Part shown: piece by piece, positions 1 to 8,654 of the stretch
Layout: every line of letters starts with the position of its first letter
Position numbering within the stretch: the first letter of the stretch is position 1
Assembly (NCBI GenBank): GCA_035496935.1
Contig: DATJED010000016.1
Span: 1-64,000, forward strand
Source: Pseudopedobacter sp035496935
GTDB taxonomy: Bacteria > Bacteroidota > Bacteroidia > Sphingobacteriales > Sphingobacteriaceae
Length of the DNA: 64,000 nt
Reading direction: 5' to 3'
Translations under genes and position numbers: made by a program
Notes under the pieces: generated by a model
Databases searched by the model: none
Told to the model about the DNA's origin: nothing
Seen by the model: the letters and a program-made list of their open reading frames with translations, nothing else

Positions 1-585
1 GGACAACGGGAAGACCGATGAGGACCTGACAGGCCTCACGGCCGGGACCTATGAGGTAACGGTAACGGATGCGAACGGCTGTACAGCGACGACAAGTATC
101 CAGATCGCCCAGCCAAGCGCTCCGTTAAGTTTGACCGGAACAAAAACAGACGTGAAATGCTTTGGCGATAACACAGGAGCAATAGACATCACAGCGACCG
201 GCGGAACAGGAAGCTACACCTACGTTTGGGACAACGGGAAGACCGATGAGGACCTGACAGCACTAACGGCCGGGACCTATCAGGTAACGGTAACGGATGC
301 GAACGGGTGCCAGGCGACAGAAACGGTCACTATTACCCAGCCAAGCGCTCCGTTAAGTTTGACCGGAACAAAAACAGACGTGAAATGCTTTGGGGACAAC
401 ACAGGGGCAATAGACATCACAGCGGCCGGCGGAACAGGAAGCTACACTTACGTTTGGGACAACGGGAAGACCGATGAGGACCTGACAGGCCTCACGGCCG
501 GGACCTATAAAGTTACGGTAACGGATGCGAACGGATGCCAGGCGACAGAAACGGTCACTATTACCCAGCCAAGCGCTTCACTAAG
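1..585 (+). repeat. 228-bp tandem coding repeats
   Basis: The sequence starting ggacaacgggaagaccgatg at position 1 recurs at 229 and 457, a period of exactly 228 bp (76 codons). Copies differ by only a few bases, for example gaggta/caggta/aaagtt near the YxV motif. The near-identity stops at about 585, after which the protein repeats continue but the DNA has diverged. The array continues leftward beyond the window. Confidence 0.95.
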
Positions 586-3517
586 CATCAGTGAAAACCA
601 TACTAACGTGAAGTGCTACGGGGCTGCCAGTGGAAGCATAAACATCAGCGTAAGCGGAGGAAAAGCACCTTATGTTTATTCTTGGAGCAATGGCGCAACA
701 ACCAAAGATTTAAGCGCTTTGGAAGCCGGAGATTATACTTTAACAGTAAAAGACGCTAACAATTGTTTGGCGGCAATCACAATAACGATCAGCCAACCTT
801 TAGCGCCTTTAACCTTGGTAGAAAACCATGAAGATATATTGTGTTACGGTGACACAACAGGTAGTATTACTTTAAAAGTAGATGGAGGTACGGCGCCTTA
901 CAGTTATCTATGGACAAATAACAAGGTAAGTAAAGATCTTGAGGGATTAAAAGCTGGGATTTATGCGGTAACAATTACAGATGCTAAAGGATGCACCATT
1001 GGCACACAAATTCAAATTAGTCAGCCTGCTGCGCCTTTATCCATCACAGAAACACATCAAAACGTGGCTTGCTTTGGAACAAACACCGGAAGTATTGCTA
1101 TCAATGTTTTAGGCGGAACTGCTCCGTATGCTTACGAATGGTCAAATGGGGTTGAAATCCAAAATCTAGACAATTTATTTGCTGGCGATTATCAAGTTAA
1201 GGTAACGGATAAAAACGGCTGTACCGTTATCAAAAAAATCCAGATCACCCAACCCGTTGCTCCTTTGGCATTGAGTGAAACGCATGTGAACAATGGCTGT
1301 TATTCCGATAATATAGGGAAAATTACCCTTACGGTAACAGGCGGTGTTTCTCCTTATACCTATCAATGGAATAATGGCGCCACCACCAAAAATTTAGCAA
1401 ACCTTGCCCCGGGTATTTACCAAGTTGTGGTTACTGATAAAAACGAGTGTACACAAACATTATCAGTAGAAATTTTACCAATAAAGCCCTTTATAGTTAA
1501 AACCGAGGTAGAACAAATAAAATGTTTCGGAGAAAATTCTGGTAAAATAAATCTGCAGTTAAGCGGTGGAGAAGCTCCATATCAGGTAAGTTGGTCTAAC
1601 GGGGCAACCGGTCTGAACCTACAAAACTTAGCGCCCGGAAATTATACCTATTCTGCTAAAGATGCTTTGGGTTGCGTTCAAACAAAGACCATCACCATCA
1701 CGCAACCGCAACTACTTTCTGCAAAAGCAGATGTTAAAAATACCAGTTGTAAGTACTCTCCTGATGGAGCAATAAAACTCAATGTTTTAGGCGGTACACA
1801 GCCTTATCGATTTATTTGGAATGGTACCGATAGAGGACAAAATAGTTCGTTAATCAATGTTAATGCAGGTAAATACGATATCACAATTATCGATGCAAAT
1901 AATTGTTCATTACAACTTTCAGCAGAAATTTTACCGGGTAACTGTGCACCAAGCGCCGATAATGATTCCTACGAAACTAAGGAAGATACACCAATCCTCA
2001 TTCACACCCCGGGAGTTATCATAAATGATATTGACCCTGATGATGACGATTTGCGGGTTACTTTAGGAACTGCAAAAGATCCAGACGGACAAGCTGGGGA
2101 TGTGGACGCCAGTAAAACCGTGTTCAAAACAAAAAATGGGAGAGTAATCTTAAATAAGGATGGTTCTTTTAACTATATTCCTAACAAAAACTTTTTTGGC
2201 ACTGAATATTTTATTTATGAAGTAACAGATGGTGAATTAAAGTCCAATTTTGCACAGGTTACCATTGTGGTAACACAGGTAAATGATCCGCCCACGGCTA
2301 ATGACGATTCTTTTTCTACAAAAGAGGATACGCCTTTTACCGGAGATTTAGGCTTAAATGATTCAGATCCGGAAAATGACGCATTAACTTATGTAGTTAC
2401 AAATCAGCCTTCAAGCGGAAACTTAACACTAAATTCCGACGGTACATTTAATTATGTGCCAGAAGAAAATTATAACGGAACCATAACCTTTGATTATCAA
2501 GTTTGCGATCCGGCAGGGCTTTGCGACCAAGCAACTGTTACAATCGTGGTTGTTCCGGTAAATGATGCGCCTATTGCCGAGGATGATAAATTCAGTATGG
2601 TCAGAAATGGACAAATTAGCCAAACCGTTGTTACTAATGATAGCGATGCTGATAATGATCCTCTGCAGTTTACAATGCTAACAGATCCGACCAACGGAAC
2701 ACTTACATTTAATGCAGATGGAACTTTTGTTTACAAACCTAACGTCGATTTTAAAGGAATAGATGTGTTTACTTATGAGACCTGCGATCCTTTCGGTTTA
2801 TGTGATGATGCAACCGTTACATTAGTTGTTCAGCCCATAGTTACTGTTAACTTAATTCCAAAAGAAGCAAGTATAAAAGAAGGTGACACTATAAAAATCA
2901 CCGCGGTTTTAACCGAATCTTTGGTAGAGGATGTAACCGTTTATTTGGACTATTCTGGCATAGCCCAAGCCAACCAGGATTATCTTTTAACGGATGATTA
3001 TGTTTTGTTGCTTATACCTGCAAACCAGACAGAAACAACGCAGTATTTTAAAATTACCGCTATTTTAGATGACATTAAAGATGATAATGAAACGGTAATA
3101 AGTACTATAAAAAACACATCGAAACCAACTTTTGTAAATATTGGCAACAATTCCATTATAACAATTAAAGACGTTTATCCCGAAGACGTAAAAACCACAC
3201 CTGATGAAAATTCTGACATCAACCCCGATCCTTTGGTTTCGCCGAACGGAGATGGCGCCGGAAACGAAAGTTTCATCATTTATAATATTTCAAAATATCC
3301 GGATAACGAAGTATTGATATTTAATCGCTGGGGAAACAAGGTTTATCAAACTAAAGGCTACGATAACAAAGGGAATTCTTTTAAAGGAGTTGCAAATGTG
3401 GGTATCCTTACCAATACCAACAAAGAGCTGGTAGATGGCGTTTATTATTATCTGATTTACACCGAAGAAAACAACAAAAAGAAACTGAATAAGGGTTATT
3501 TGATTTTAAAAAGATAA
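1..3517 (+). CDS. SprB-type repeat surface protein with gliding/T9SS C-terminal domain (5' truncated by window)
   Basis: The frame is open from base 2, so the gene starts left of the window; a TTG at 131 is not the real start. The visible part holds one partial and eight full SprB-type repeats of about 76 residues (pattern CFG-x-N-x-G ... YxWSNG ... G-x-Y-x-V-x-V-x-D-x-x-G-C), to about nt 1950. Three cadherin/VCBS-like modules follow (PSADNDSYETKEDTP, PPTANDDSFSTKEDTP, APIAEDDKFS), to about 2840, then a Calx-beta-like module (about 2840-3190). The end, VSPNGDGAGNESF ... VLIFNRWGNKVYQ, is a CHU_C/type B sorting domain. Such proteins are secreted by the type IX system and act as adhesins or motility proteins; the ligand cannot be inferred. 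The first repeats are nearly identical in DNA and richer in G+C codons than the rest. Confidence 0.93.
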   Translation, partial: DNGKTDEDLTGLTAGTYEVTVTDANGCTATTSIQIAQPSAPLSLTGTKTDVKCFGDNTGAIDITATGGTGSYTYVWDNGKTDEDLTALTAGTYQVTVTDANGCQATETVTITQPSAPLSLTGTKTDVKCFGDNTGAIDITAAGGTGSYTYVWDNGKTDEDLTGLTAGTYKVTVTDANGCQATETVTITQPSASLSISENHTNVKCYGAASGSINISVSGGKAPYVYSWSNGATTKDLSALEAGDYTLTVKDANNCLAAITITISQPLAPLTLVENHEDILCYGDTTGSITLKVDGGTAPYSYLWTNNKVSKDLEGLKAGIYAVTITDAKGCTIGTQIQISQPAAPLSITETHQNVACFGTNTGSIAINVLGGTAPYAYEWSNGVEIQNLDNLFAGDYQVKVTDKNGCTVIKKIQITQPVAPLALSETHVNNGCYSDNIGKITLTVTGGVSPYTYQWNNGATTKNLANLAPGIYQVVVTDKNECTQTLSVEILPIKPFIVKTEVEQIKCFGENSGKINLQLSGGEAPYQVSWSNGATGLNLQNLAPGNYTYSAKDALGCVQTKTITITQPQLLSAKADVKNTSCKYSPDGAIKLNVLGGTQPYRFIWNGTDRGQNSSLINVNAGKYDITIIDANNCSLQLSAEILPGNCAPSADNDSYETKEDTPILIHTPGVIINDIDPDDDDLRVTLGTAKDPDGQAGDVDASKTVFKTKNGRVILNKDGSFNYIPNKNFFGTEYFIYEVTDGELKSNFAQVTIVVTQVNDPPTANDDSFSTKEDTPFTGDLGLNDSDPENDALTYVVTNQPSSGNLTLNSDGTFNYVPEENYNGTITFDYQVCDPAGLCDQATVTIVVVPVNDAPIAEDDKFSMVRNGQISQTVVTNDSDADNDPLQFTMLTDPTNGTLTFNADGTFVYKPNVDFKGIDVFTYETCDPFGLCDDATVTLVVQPIVTVNLIPKEASIKEGDTIKITAVLTESLVEDVTVYLDYSGIAQANQDYLLTDDYVLLLIPANQTETTQYFKITAILDDIKDDNETVISTIKNTSKPTFVNIGNNSIITIKDVYPEDVKTTPDENSDINPDPLVSPNGDGAGNESFIIYNISKYPDNEVLIFNRWGNKVYQTKGYDNKGNSFKGVANVGILTNTNKELVDGVYYYLIYTEENNKKKLNKGYLILKR

Positions 3518-3538
3518 AAATAGGCTGGAAGCAATAAA

Positions 3539-3613
3539 TAGGCTTAAAGCCAAATGCTTAAAGCAACCTAGCTTGGTCTTTTGCTTTAGCATTTCCACTT
3601 TGGCTTTTAGCCT
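3539..3613. terminator. Inverted-repeat words between convergent genes, probable bidirectional terminator
   Basis: The left arm aggcttaaagccaaatgctt (from 3540) is complemented by the right arm ttgctttagcattt ... ggcttttagcct (3580-3613). The arms differ by a few bases and a short insertion. It lies exactly between the converging adhesin and pepT genes. The word AAAGCnnAAAGC recurs in other intergenic gaps of this window. Confidence 0.6.
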
Positions 3614-4855
3614 TTAGCTTTCTTCTTCCCAAATTATGGCCAAATTAATAATCGTTCTAACGGCGGTTTGCATATCTTGTACAGAAACCCACTCTTGTTT
3701 GCTATGAAAAGCATGTTCGCCAGCAAAAATATTTGGACAAGGCAAACCCATAAAAGATAATCTGGAGCCATCTGTTCCGCCCCTTATGCTTTGCTTTTTT
3801 GGTTTTACGCCAGCTCTTTCAATCGCTTTTAAAGCAAAAGCACTTACGTTAGGATGTTGGGCAATTATCTTTTTCATATTTCGATATTGTTCCTCAATTG
3901 TAAACTCCACCGAAGCATCCGGGTAATTTTTTAAAACTTGATGACAGATTGCTTTCAGCTCATTTTCATGCTTTAATAAATTTTCATCTTCAAAATCTCT
4001 GATGATAAAATCGATTATAGCTTCTTCAACCTGTCCGGTCAAATTAACTGGGTGTATAAATCCTTCTTTGTAGGAAGTACTTTCAGGCGAAAGCCTCTCT
4101 TTAGGTAAAGCAGCAATAATATCTCCGGCTATTTTAATGGCACTTTGCATTTTTTCTTTCGCAAAACCGGGATGTGCACTTACGCCCTTAATTTTTACTT
4201 GCATGCCATCAGCAGAAAAAGTTTCGTCCTCAAAAGAACCTAAAGTCTCGCCATCAATGGTATAACCGAAATCAGCACCAAGTTTTTTCATGTTCAAGTG
4301 GTTTACGCCGCGGCCAATTTCTTCATCGGGCGTAAACAATATTTTTATTCCCCCATGTTTAACATCGGGGTTTTGCATAAAAAAGTTTGCAGCGTCCATA
4401 ATTTCAGCAATGCCGGCTTTATTGTCTGCACCCAATAAGGTCGTTCCGCTTGCGGTAATGATATCGTTCCCTAACTGAGCTTTTAAATCTGGATGTTCCT
4501 CCATTTTTATAATTACTGATGGGTCATGGGGCAAAACCAAATCTTCTCCGTCGTAATTTTTATGGATAATGGGTTTAACATTTTCACCGCTACAATCCGG
4601 CGAGGTATCCACATGTGAGCAAAAGCAGATTACAGGTACATTTTTTTCTGTATTAGACGGAATTGTTCCAAAAACATAACCGAATTCATCCAAATGAGCA
4701 TCGTTAATCCCCATTTCTAAAAGTTCATTCACCAACTCGGCAGCTAATATTTTTTGCTTTAATGTGGAAGGCACCGATTTAGAGTTGTAGTCTGACTGTG
4801 TATCGTATTTTACGTACTTTATAAAGCGTTCTGTAACCGTGTAATTAATGTTCAT
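3614..4855 (-). CDS. pepT: Peptidase T (tripeptide aminopeptidase, M20 family)
   Basis: This cytosolic zinc aminopeptidase releases the N-terminal residue from tripeptides. The 413 residues match the usual length of about 410. M20 metal and catalytic motifs are visible: CSHVDTSPD (H81, catalytic D83), LGADNKAG (bridging D144), TPDEEIGRG (E178 catalytic, E179), TIDGETLG (D201) and the C-terminal GEHAFHSKQEW histidine near residue 386. All expected ligands are present, so it is probably active. It is convergent with the upstream adhesin gene and stands alone, with no operon partner. Confidence 0.95.
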   Translation of the reverse strand: MNINYTVTERFIKYVKYDTQSDYNSKSVPSTLKQKILAAELVNELLEMGINDAHLDEFGYVFGTIPSNTEKNVPVICFCSHVDTSPDCSGENVKPIIHKNYDGEDLVLPHDPSVIIKMEEHPDLKAQLGNDIITASGTTLLGADNKAGIAEIMDAANFFMQNPDVKHGGIKILFTPDEEIGRGVNHLNMKKLGADFGYTIDGETLGSFEDETFSADGMQVKIKGVSAHPGFAKEKMQSAIKIAGDIIAALPKERLSPESTSYKEGFIHPVNLTGQVEEAIIDFIIRDFEDENLLKHENELKAICHQVLKNYPDASVEFTIEEQYRNMKKIIAQHPNVSAFALKAIERAGVKPKKQSIRGGTDGSRLSFMGLPCPNIFAGEHAFHSKQEWVSVQDMQTAVRTIINLAIIWEEES

Positions 4856-4976
4856 TAAAATAGGATTTTGATTATCGGATTATTTAAAATATTTTTATGG
4901 CTTGTTCAGTGAAAAACAAATTAAGTAAAAGAAAAGTTTACAAACTTGATAATTTTACGTTTAGCTATTAAATAAG

Positions 4977-5732
4977 TTGAGAAAATTAATTTTTATCCTT
5001 TTACTTTTTGTGTCTGTTCGGGCATTTTCGCAAGCTAACTTTTACAGGATTGGGTTAGGTTTTTCTGGAGGACTAACAACATCTTATACAGGGTTTACTT
5101 ATGGTGTCAATACCGATCCTAATTCTGGTATTTATGGTTATAACGCCAAAAAAGGCTTAATGACAAATAGATCAACCGTTATAGGTGGCTTCTTAGATTA
5201 TTATTTTACACCATTTATTACTGGTGGTATAGCGTATAATGTAGTAGAGCTAAAAGGCGGCACTGATGTTTATAATAGAGCATTTGTTTCAAATTTTTCA
5301 TCTATTGAGGTTATGGGGAATGTAGCTGTGGGACAGTTTATAGATTTCTCTTACAGCCCGTTTTTATATGCAATACGAAATGTAAATGCGGGTATAGGTA
5401 TAGGGTTCATTAGCGGAAAAAATAACGTAGCCGAGTGGACAACGACTGATTTTCCTAGAAGGATGCATGAGAATGATATAGGCAAAAGCAAATTCAACAG
5501 CGTTGTTGCCTTACCAATCAGTATCGGTTACAACATAAACCTTTATAATGCCTACCAAGAAGTGAAGTTTGTTGTTGGTTTTAATTATAAAACAGTATTT
5601 ACTACTTCTGATGATCTCGACGGTTTTGCAGATGATCCAAATATGTTCCAAAACAATTCTAAAGATGTTTATACTTCCTTGGGCATTTCCTTAAAATATC
5701 TGTTCGGCCCAACCGGTTTATATTTCAAATAA
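4977..5732 (+). CDS. Predicted outer-membrane beta-barrel protein, unknown function
   Basis: Not recognised beyond its type. A TTG start gives the signal peptide MRKLIFILLLFVSVRAFSQ, with likely cleavage after FSQ, followed by about 230 residues of alternating aromatic and Gly-rich segments. It ends in SLKYLFGPTGLYFK, consistent with a small outer-membrane barrel. The upstream frame offers no ATG that would keep the signal peptide at the N-terminus, which supports TTG. The next gene starts four bases after the stop, so the two are probably co-transcribed. Confidence 0.75.
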   Translation: MRKLIFILLLFVSVRAFSQANFYRIGLGFSGGLTTSYTGFTYGVNTDPNSGIYGYNAKKGLMTNRSTVIGGFLDYYFTPFITGGIAYNVVELKGGTDVYNRAFVSNFSSIEVMGNVAVGQFIDFSYSPFLYAIRNVNAGIGIGFISGKNNVAEWTTTDFPRRMHENDIGKSKFNSVVALPISIGYNINLYNAYQEVKFVVGFNYKTVFTTSDDLDGFADDPNMFQNNSKDVYTSLGISLKYLFGPTGLYFK

Positions 5733-5735
5733 ATA

Positions 5736-6095
5736 GTGAATATAGAAAGCCTCAGAGAACATTGCATCAATAAGCCGGGAGTTACAGAAAGTTTTCCTTT
5801 TGGCGAGGATACATTGGTTTTTAAAGTTGGCGAAAAAATATTTCTGCTCACCAGTTTATCAAACCCTGAGAGCTTTAATGCAAAGTGCGATCCCGAAAAA
5901 GCAGTGCTATTGAGAGAACAACACCCAGAGATTGTCCCTGGGTACCACATGAATAAAAAACACTGGAACACTGTTTACTACAATCAAAATCTTTCCGAAT
6001 CATTATTAAAAGAACTCATCAATCATTCTTACGATTTGGTTTTTTCCAGTCTACCAAAAGCAATACAATCCAAAATAAATGTATCAGATACTTAA
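5736..6095 (+). CDS. MmcQ/YjbR family protein
   Basis: The 119-residue protein has a GTG start three bases after the preceding stop. The family pattern is clear: PGVTESFPFGEDTLVFKVG, then FLLTSLSNPESFNAKCDP, and the C-terminal YHMNKKHWNTV with SYDLVFSSLPK. YjbR proteins are small cytosolic double-wing proteins proposed to bind DNA; their role is not established. The 3' end overlaps the rhomboid gene by 17 bp, suggesting translational coupling. Confidence 0.85.
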   Translation: MNIESLREHCINKPGVTESFPFGEDTLVFKVGEKIFLLTSLSNPESFNAKCDPEKAVLLREQHPEIVPGYHMNKKHWNTVYYNQNLSESLLKELINHSYDLVFSSLPKAIQSKINVSDT

Positions 6096-6699
6096 CGACA
6101 CGCCGGTTTCGGTAATCATCTTTATTTTTACCATTGCAACCAGTATTTATGCATTTTATGAGCATTCTCTTTTCGGTAAATTTATGCTCCATCCATATTC
6201 GGTAAGTCGGGGCAAAAATATTTATCAGCTTATTTCAAGCGGTTTTATCCATAAAGATTGGCAACATTTAATTTTCAATATGCTGTCCTACTATTTTTTT
6301 GCGTTTGATTTAGAACGTACAATAGGACATTGGCAGTTTGGTGCCTTGTATATTATTGCTTTGATTTTAAGTGATTTGCCAACAGTTTTTAAACATAAAA
6401 ACAATTATAACTACCATAGTTTGGGTGCATCCGGAGCGGTTTGTGCGGTGTTATTTTCTTTTATTCTTTTTTCTCCGTTTACAACGTTATTAATTATTCC
6501 TATACCCTTTCCAATTCCAGCAATTGTTTACGGTGTGTTATTTTTAATATATACATCTTATGCAGGCCGTAAAGCTAATGACGGCATAAACCACGAAGCA
6601 CATTTTTATGGCGCTCTATCGGGCGTGTTCATTACCATTGTGCTTTATCCGCAGGTTATCCAGTTTTTTCTATCTAGCTTGAACACAAAATTATTTTAA
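6079..6699 (+). CDS. Rhomboid family intramembrane serine protease
   Basis: The 206-residue polytopic protein has about six membrane segments. The rhomboid active site is visible: GASG with nucleophile S118 at the start of one helix, and AHFYGALSG with H175 in the last helix. The oxyanion-side motif HLIFNMLSYYFF is near residues 63-74. It cleaves transmembrane substrates within the membrane; no substrate can be inferred. The ATG lies inside the end of the YjbR gene, making a three-gene unit starting at 4977. Confidence 0.9.
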   Translation: MYQILNDTPVSVIIFIFTIATSIYAFYEHSLFGKFMLHPYSVSRGKNIYQLISSGFIHKDWQHLIFNMLSYYFFAFDLERTIGHWQFGALYIIALILSDLPTVFKHKNNYNYHSLGASGAVCAVLFSFILFSPFTTLLIIPIPFPIPAIVYGVLFLIYTSYAGRKANDGINHEAHFYGALSGVFITIVLYPQVIQFFLSSLNTKLF

Positions 6700-6765
6700 G
6701 TTGAGCCTTAGCCATTAGTACTCAATTTATTAGCGATAAAATTTTACGTTAAATTTGTCGCAGAA

Positions 6766-6796
6766 CTTGAAACTACAGAAAAATTTACTACATTTG
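6766..6796 (+). promoter_or_regulatory. Bacteroidota-type promoter for rimP-nusA-infB
   Basis: The -33 element cTTG ends at 6769, a 19-nt spacer follows, and the -7 element TACATTTG is at 6789-6796. This matches TTTG-N19-TAnnTTTG. The predicted start near 6803 places the next hairpin at the very 5' end of the transcript. Confidence 0.75.
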
Positions 6797-6806
6797 CACA
6801 GATTCG

Positions 6807-6832
6807 AAAGAGGGGACGATAGTCCCCTCTTT
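6807..6832 (+). promoter_or_regulatory. Leader hairpin of the rimP operon
   Basis: A perfect 11-bp stem, aaagaggggac / gtcccctcttt, with a gata loop lies 11 nt after the -7 box and 24 nt before the rimP ATG. The downstream stretch ctattttgg is not a strong U-run. It is more likely a 5'-UTR stability or regulatory hairpin than a terminator. Confidence 0.65.
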
Positions 6833-6856
6833 CTATTTTGGTAAAAAACAGAATTA

Positions 6857-7321
6857 ATGAGCGTAGAAAAGAGAATCAGAGCACTAATAGAAGAAAAACT
6901 AGCAGACAGGCCTGATCTTTTTATTGTAGAAATAAAAGTGGTAAACAACATTAAAGTTATTATCCTTTTAGATGGCGACCAAGGAATAGGCATTCAGGAT
7001 TGTGCTGCGGTAAGCAGGCATGTAGGCTTTCATTTAGAGGAAGAAAACCTGATTGATAATGCCTATAATTTAGAAGTTGGTTCACCAGGTTTAGATACGC
7101 CGTTAACGTTAGACCGTCAGCTACAAAAAAACATAGGCAGATTGCTGGAAGTAAAATTTAACGACGGTAAAAAAATAGAAGGAACTTTATTAAGTTTTGA
7201 TAACCAACAAATTACCATTATGGAGTTGGTAAAAGAAAAAGGTAAAAAAGCCAAAGAAGCAGAAAGAATAATTAGCAGAAACGAGATTGCCGAAATGAAA
7301 GTTGGCGTTTCGTTCAAATAG
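6857..7321 (+). CDS. rimP: Ribosome maturation factor RimP
   Basis: RimP assists 30S subunit maturation in the cytoplasm. The 154 residues match the family: an N-terminal domain with LFIVEIKVVNNIKVIILLDGD and GIQDCAAVSR, the NAYNLEVGSPGLDTPL motif near residues 72-88, and a C-terminal SH3-like domain (LLEVKFNDGKKIEGTLLSF). It is first in the classical rimP-nusA-infB operon; nusA follows 36 bp later. Confidence 0.96.
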   Translation: MSVEKRIRALIEEKLADRPDLFIVEIKVVNNIKVIILLDGDQGIGIQDCAAVSRHVGFHLEEENLIDNAYNLEVGSPGLDTPLTLDRQLQKNIGRLLEVKFNDGKKIEGTLLSFDNQQITIMELVKEKGKKAKEAERIISRNEIAEMKVGVSFK

Positions 7322-7357
7322 AATCCATTATTATAGAAAAATAGCAATGATAAAAAA

Positions 7358-8593
7358 ATGAGCAGTATTAATTTAATCGATTCATTTCAGGAGTTTAAAG
7401 ACTTCAAGAATATTGACAGGCCAACAGTAATTAGCGTATTGGAAGAGGTTTTCCGTAGCATGTTACGTAAACGTTTTGGTACTGATGAAAATTGCGATGT
7501 GATTGTGAATCCAGATAATGGAGATTTGGAGATCTGGAGAACCAGAACCGTAATGGAGGATGGTTTTTCTGAGGATGATGATTTAGAAATCGAATTGTTA
7601 GATGCGCATAAAATAGATCCGGATTTAGAGGTTGGCGATGACTTTATTGAGCAAATTACTTTAGAAAGCTTCGGCAGAAGAGCGATTTTGGCAGCCCGTC
7701 AAACCTTGGTCTCTAAAATTTTAGAATTGGAGAAAGACGAAATCTTTAAAAATTACAAAGATAGAGTAGGGGAGATTGTTACCGGAGAAGTTTACCAAGT
7801 TTGGAAAAAAGAAACTTTGGTTTTGGATGATGAAGGAAACGAATTAATCCTTCCAAAAACAGAGCAAATTCCGGCAGATTATTTCAAAAAAGGAGATTCT
7901 GTTAGAGCGGTTGTTTATAAAGTAGAAATGCTGAACAGCAATCCGAGAATTATTATCTCTCGTACAGCACCAGAGTTTTTGCAACGCTTGTTTGAACTTG
8001 AAGTTCCAGAAATTTTCGACGGTTTAATTACCATTAAAAAGATTGTACGTGAGCCGGGCGAAAGAGCTAAGGTTGCTGTTGAATCTTATGATGATAGAAT
8101 TGACCCGGTTGGTGCCTGCGTTGGTATGAAAGGTTCCCGTATTCACGGTATTGTTAGGGAGTTGAAAAACGAAAACATCGATGTAATCAACTTTACAAGT
8201 AATATCTCGTTGTATATTCAAAGAGCATTATCGCCAGCTAAAATCACTTCTATTAAATTAGATGATGAAACCATGAGAGCCGCGGTTTACTTGAAGCCAG
8301 ACCAAGTTTCATTAGCGATTGGCCGTGGCGGACACAACATTAAACTGGCAGGAAAGTTGACCGGCTACGAAATTGATGTTTACCGTGAATCTACTGAGGA
8401 AGAAGAGGATGTTGATTTAGAAGAATTCTCAGATGAAATTGACGGTTGGATAATAGATGAATTTAAGAAGATAGGTTTAGATACCGCAAAAAGTGTAATT
8501 GCTTTAACCACTGCCGAATTGGTTAAACGTACTGACTTGGAAGAAGAAACCGTAGAAGAAGTTCTAGGGATTTTACGTTCTGAGTTTGAATAA
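7358..8593 (+). CDS. nusA: Transcription termination/antitermination factor NusA
   Basis: NusA binds RNA polymerase and RNA and modulates pausing, termination and antitermination. The 411 residues carry an N-terminal polymerase-binding domain (1-125), an S1 domain (about 130-200, GEIVTGEVYQVWKKETLVLD), and two KH domains (about 230-345, with VGACVGMKGSRI and SLAIGRGGHNIKLA). A short acidic and helix-hairpin-like tail ends the protein. The long C-terminal acidic repeats of E. coli NusA are absent, as is usual in Bacteroidota. Confidence 0.97.
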   Translation: MSSINLIDSFQEFKDFKNIDRPTVISVLEEVFRSMLRKRFGTDENCDVIVNPDNGDLEIWRTRTVMEDGFSEDDDLEIELLDAHKIDPDLEVGDDFIEQITLESFGRRAILAARQTLVSKILELEKDEIFKNYKDRVGEIVTGEVYQVWKKETLVLDDEGNELILPKTEQIPADYFKKGDSVRAVVYKVEMLNSNPRIIISRTAPEFLQRLFELEVPEIFDGLITIKKIVREPGERAKVAVESYDDRIDPVGACVGMKGSRIHGIVRELKNENIDVINFTSNISLYIQRALSPAKITSIKLDDETMRAAVYLKPDQVSLAIGRGGHNIKLAGKLTGYEIDVYRESTEEEEDVDLEEFSDEIDGWIIDEFKKIGLDTAKSVIALTTAELVKRTDLEEETVEEVLGILRSEFE

Positions 8594-8654
8594 TTGCGGT
8601 TTTGCTTAACTAAACGTACTTTTGTTTTAAATAGATTTAGAAATAGAACAATAA

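Noticed and set aside
1..585. Regular repeats of about 228 bp could suggest a CRISPR-like array
   Set aside because: Period, open frame and protein pattern show coding SprB-type repeats with no spacers.
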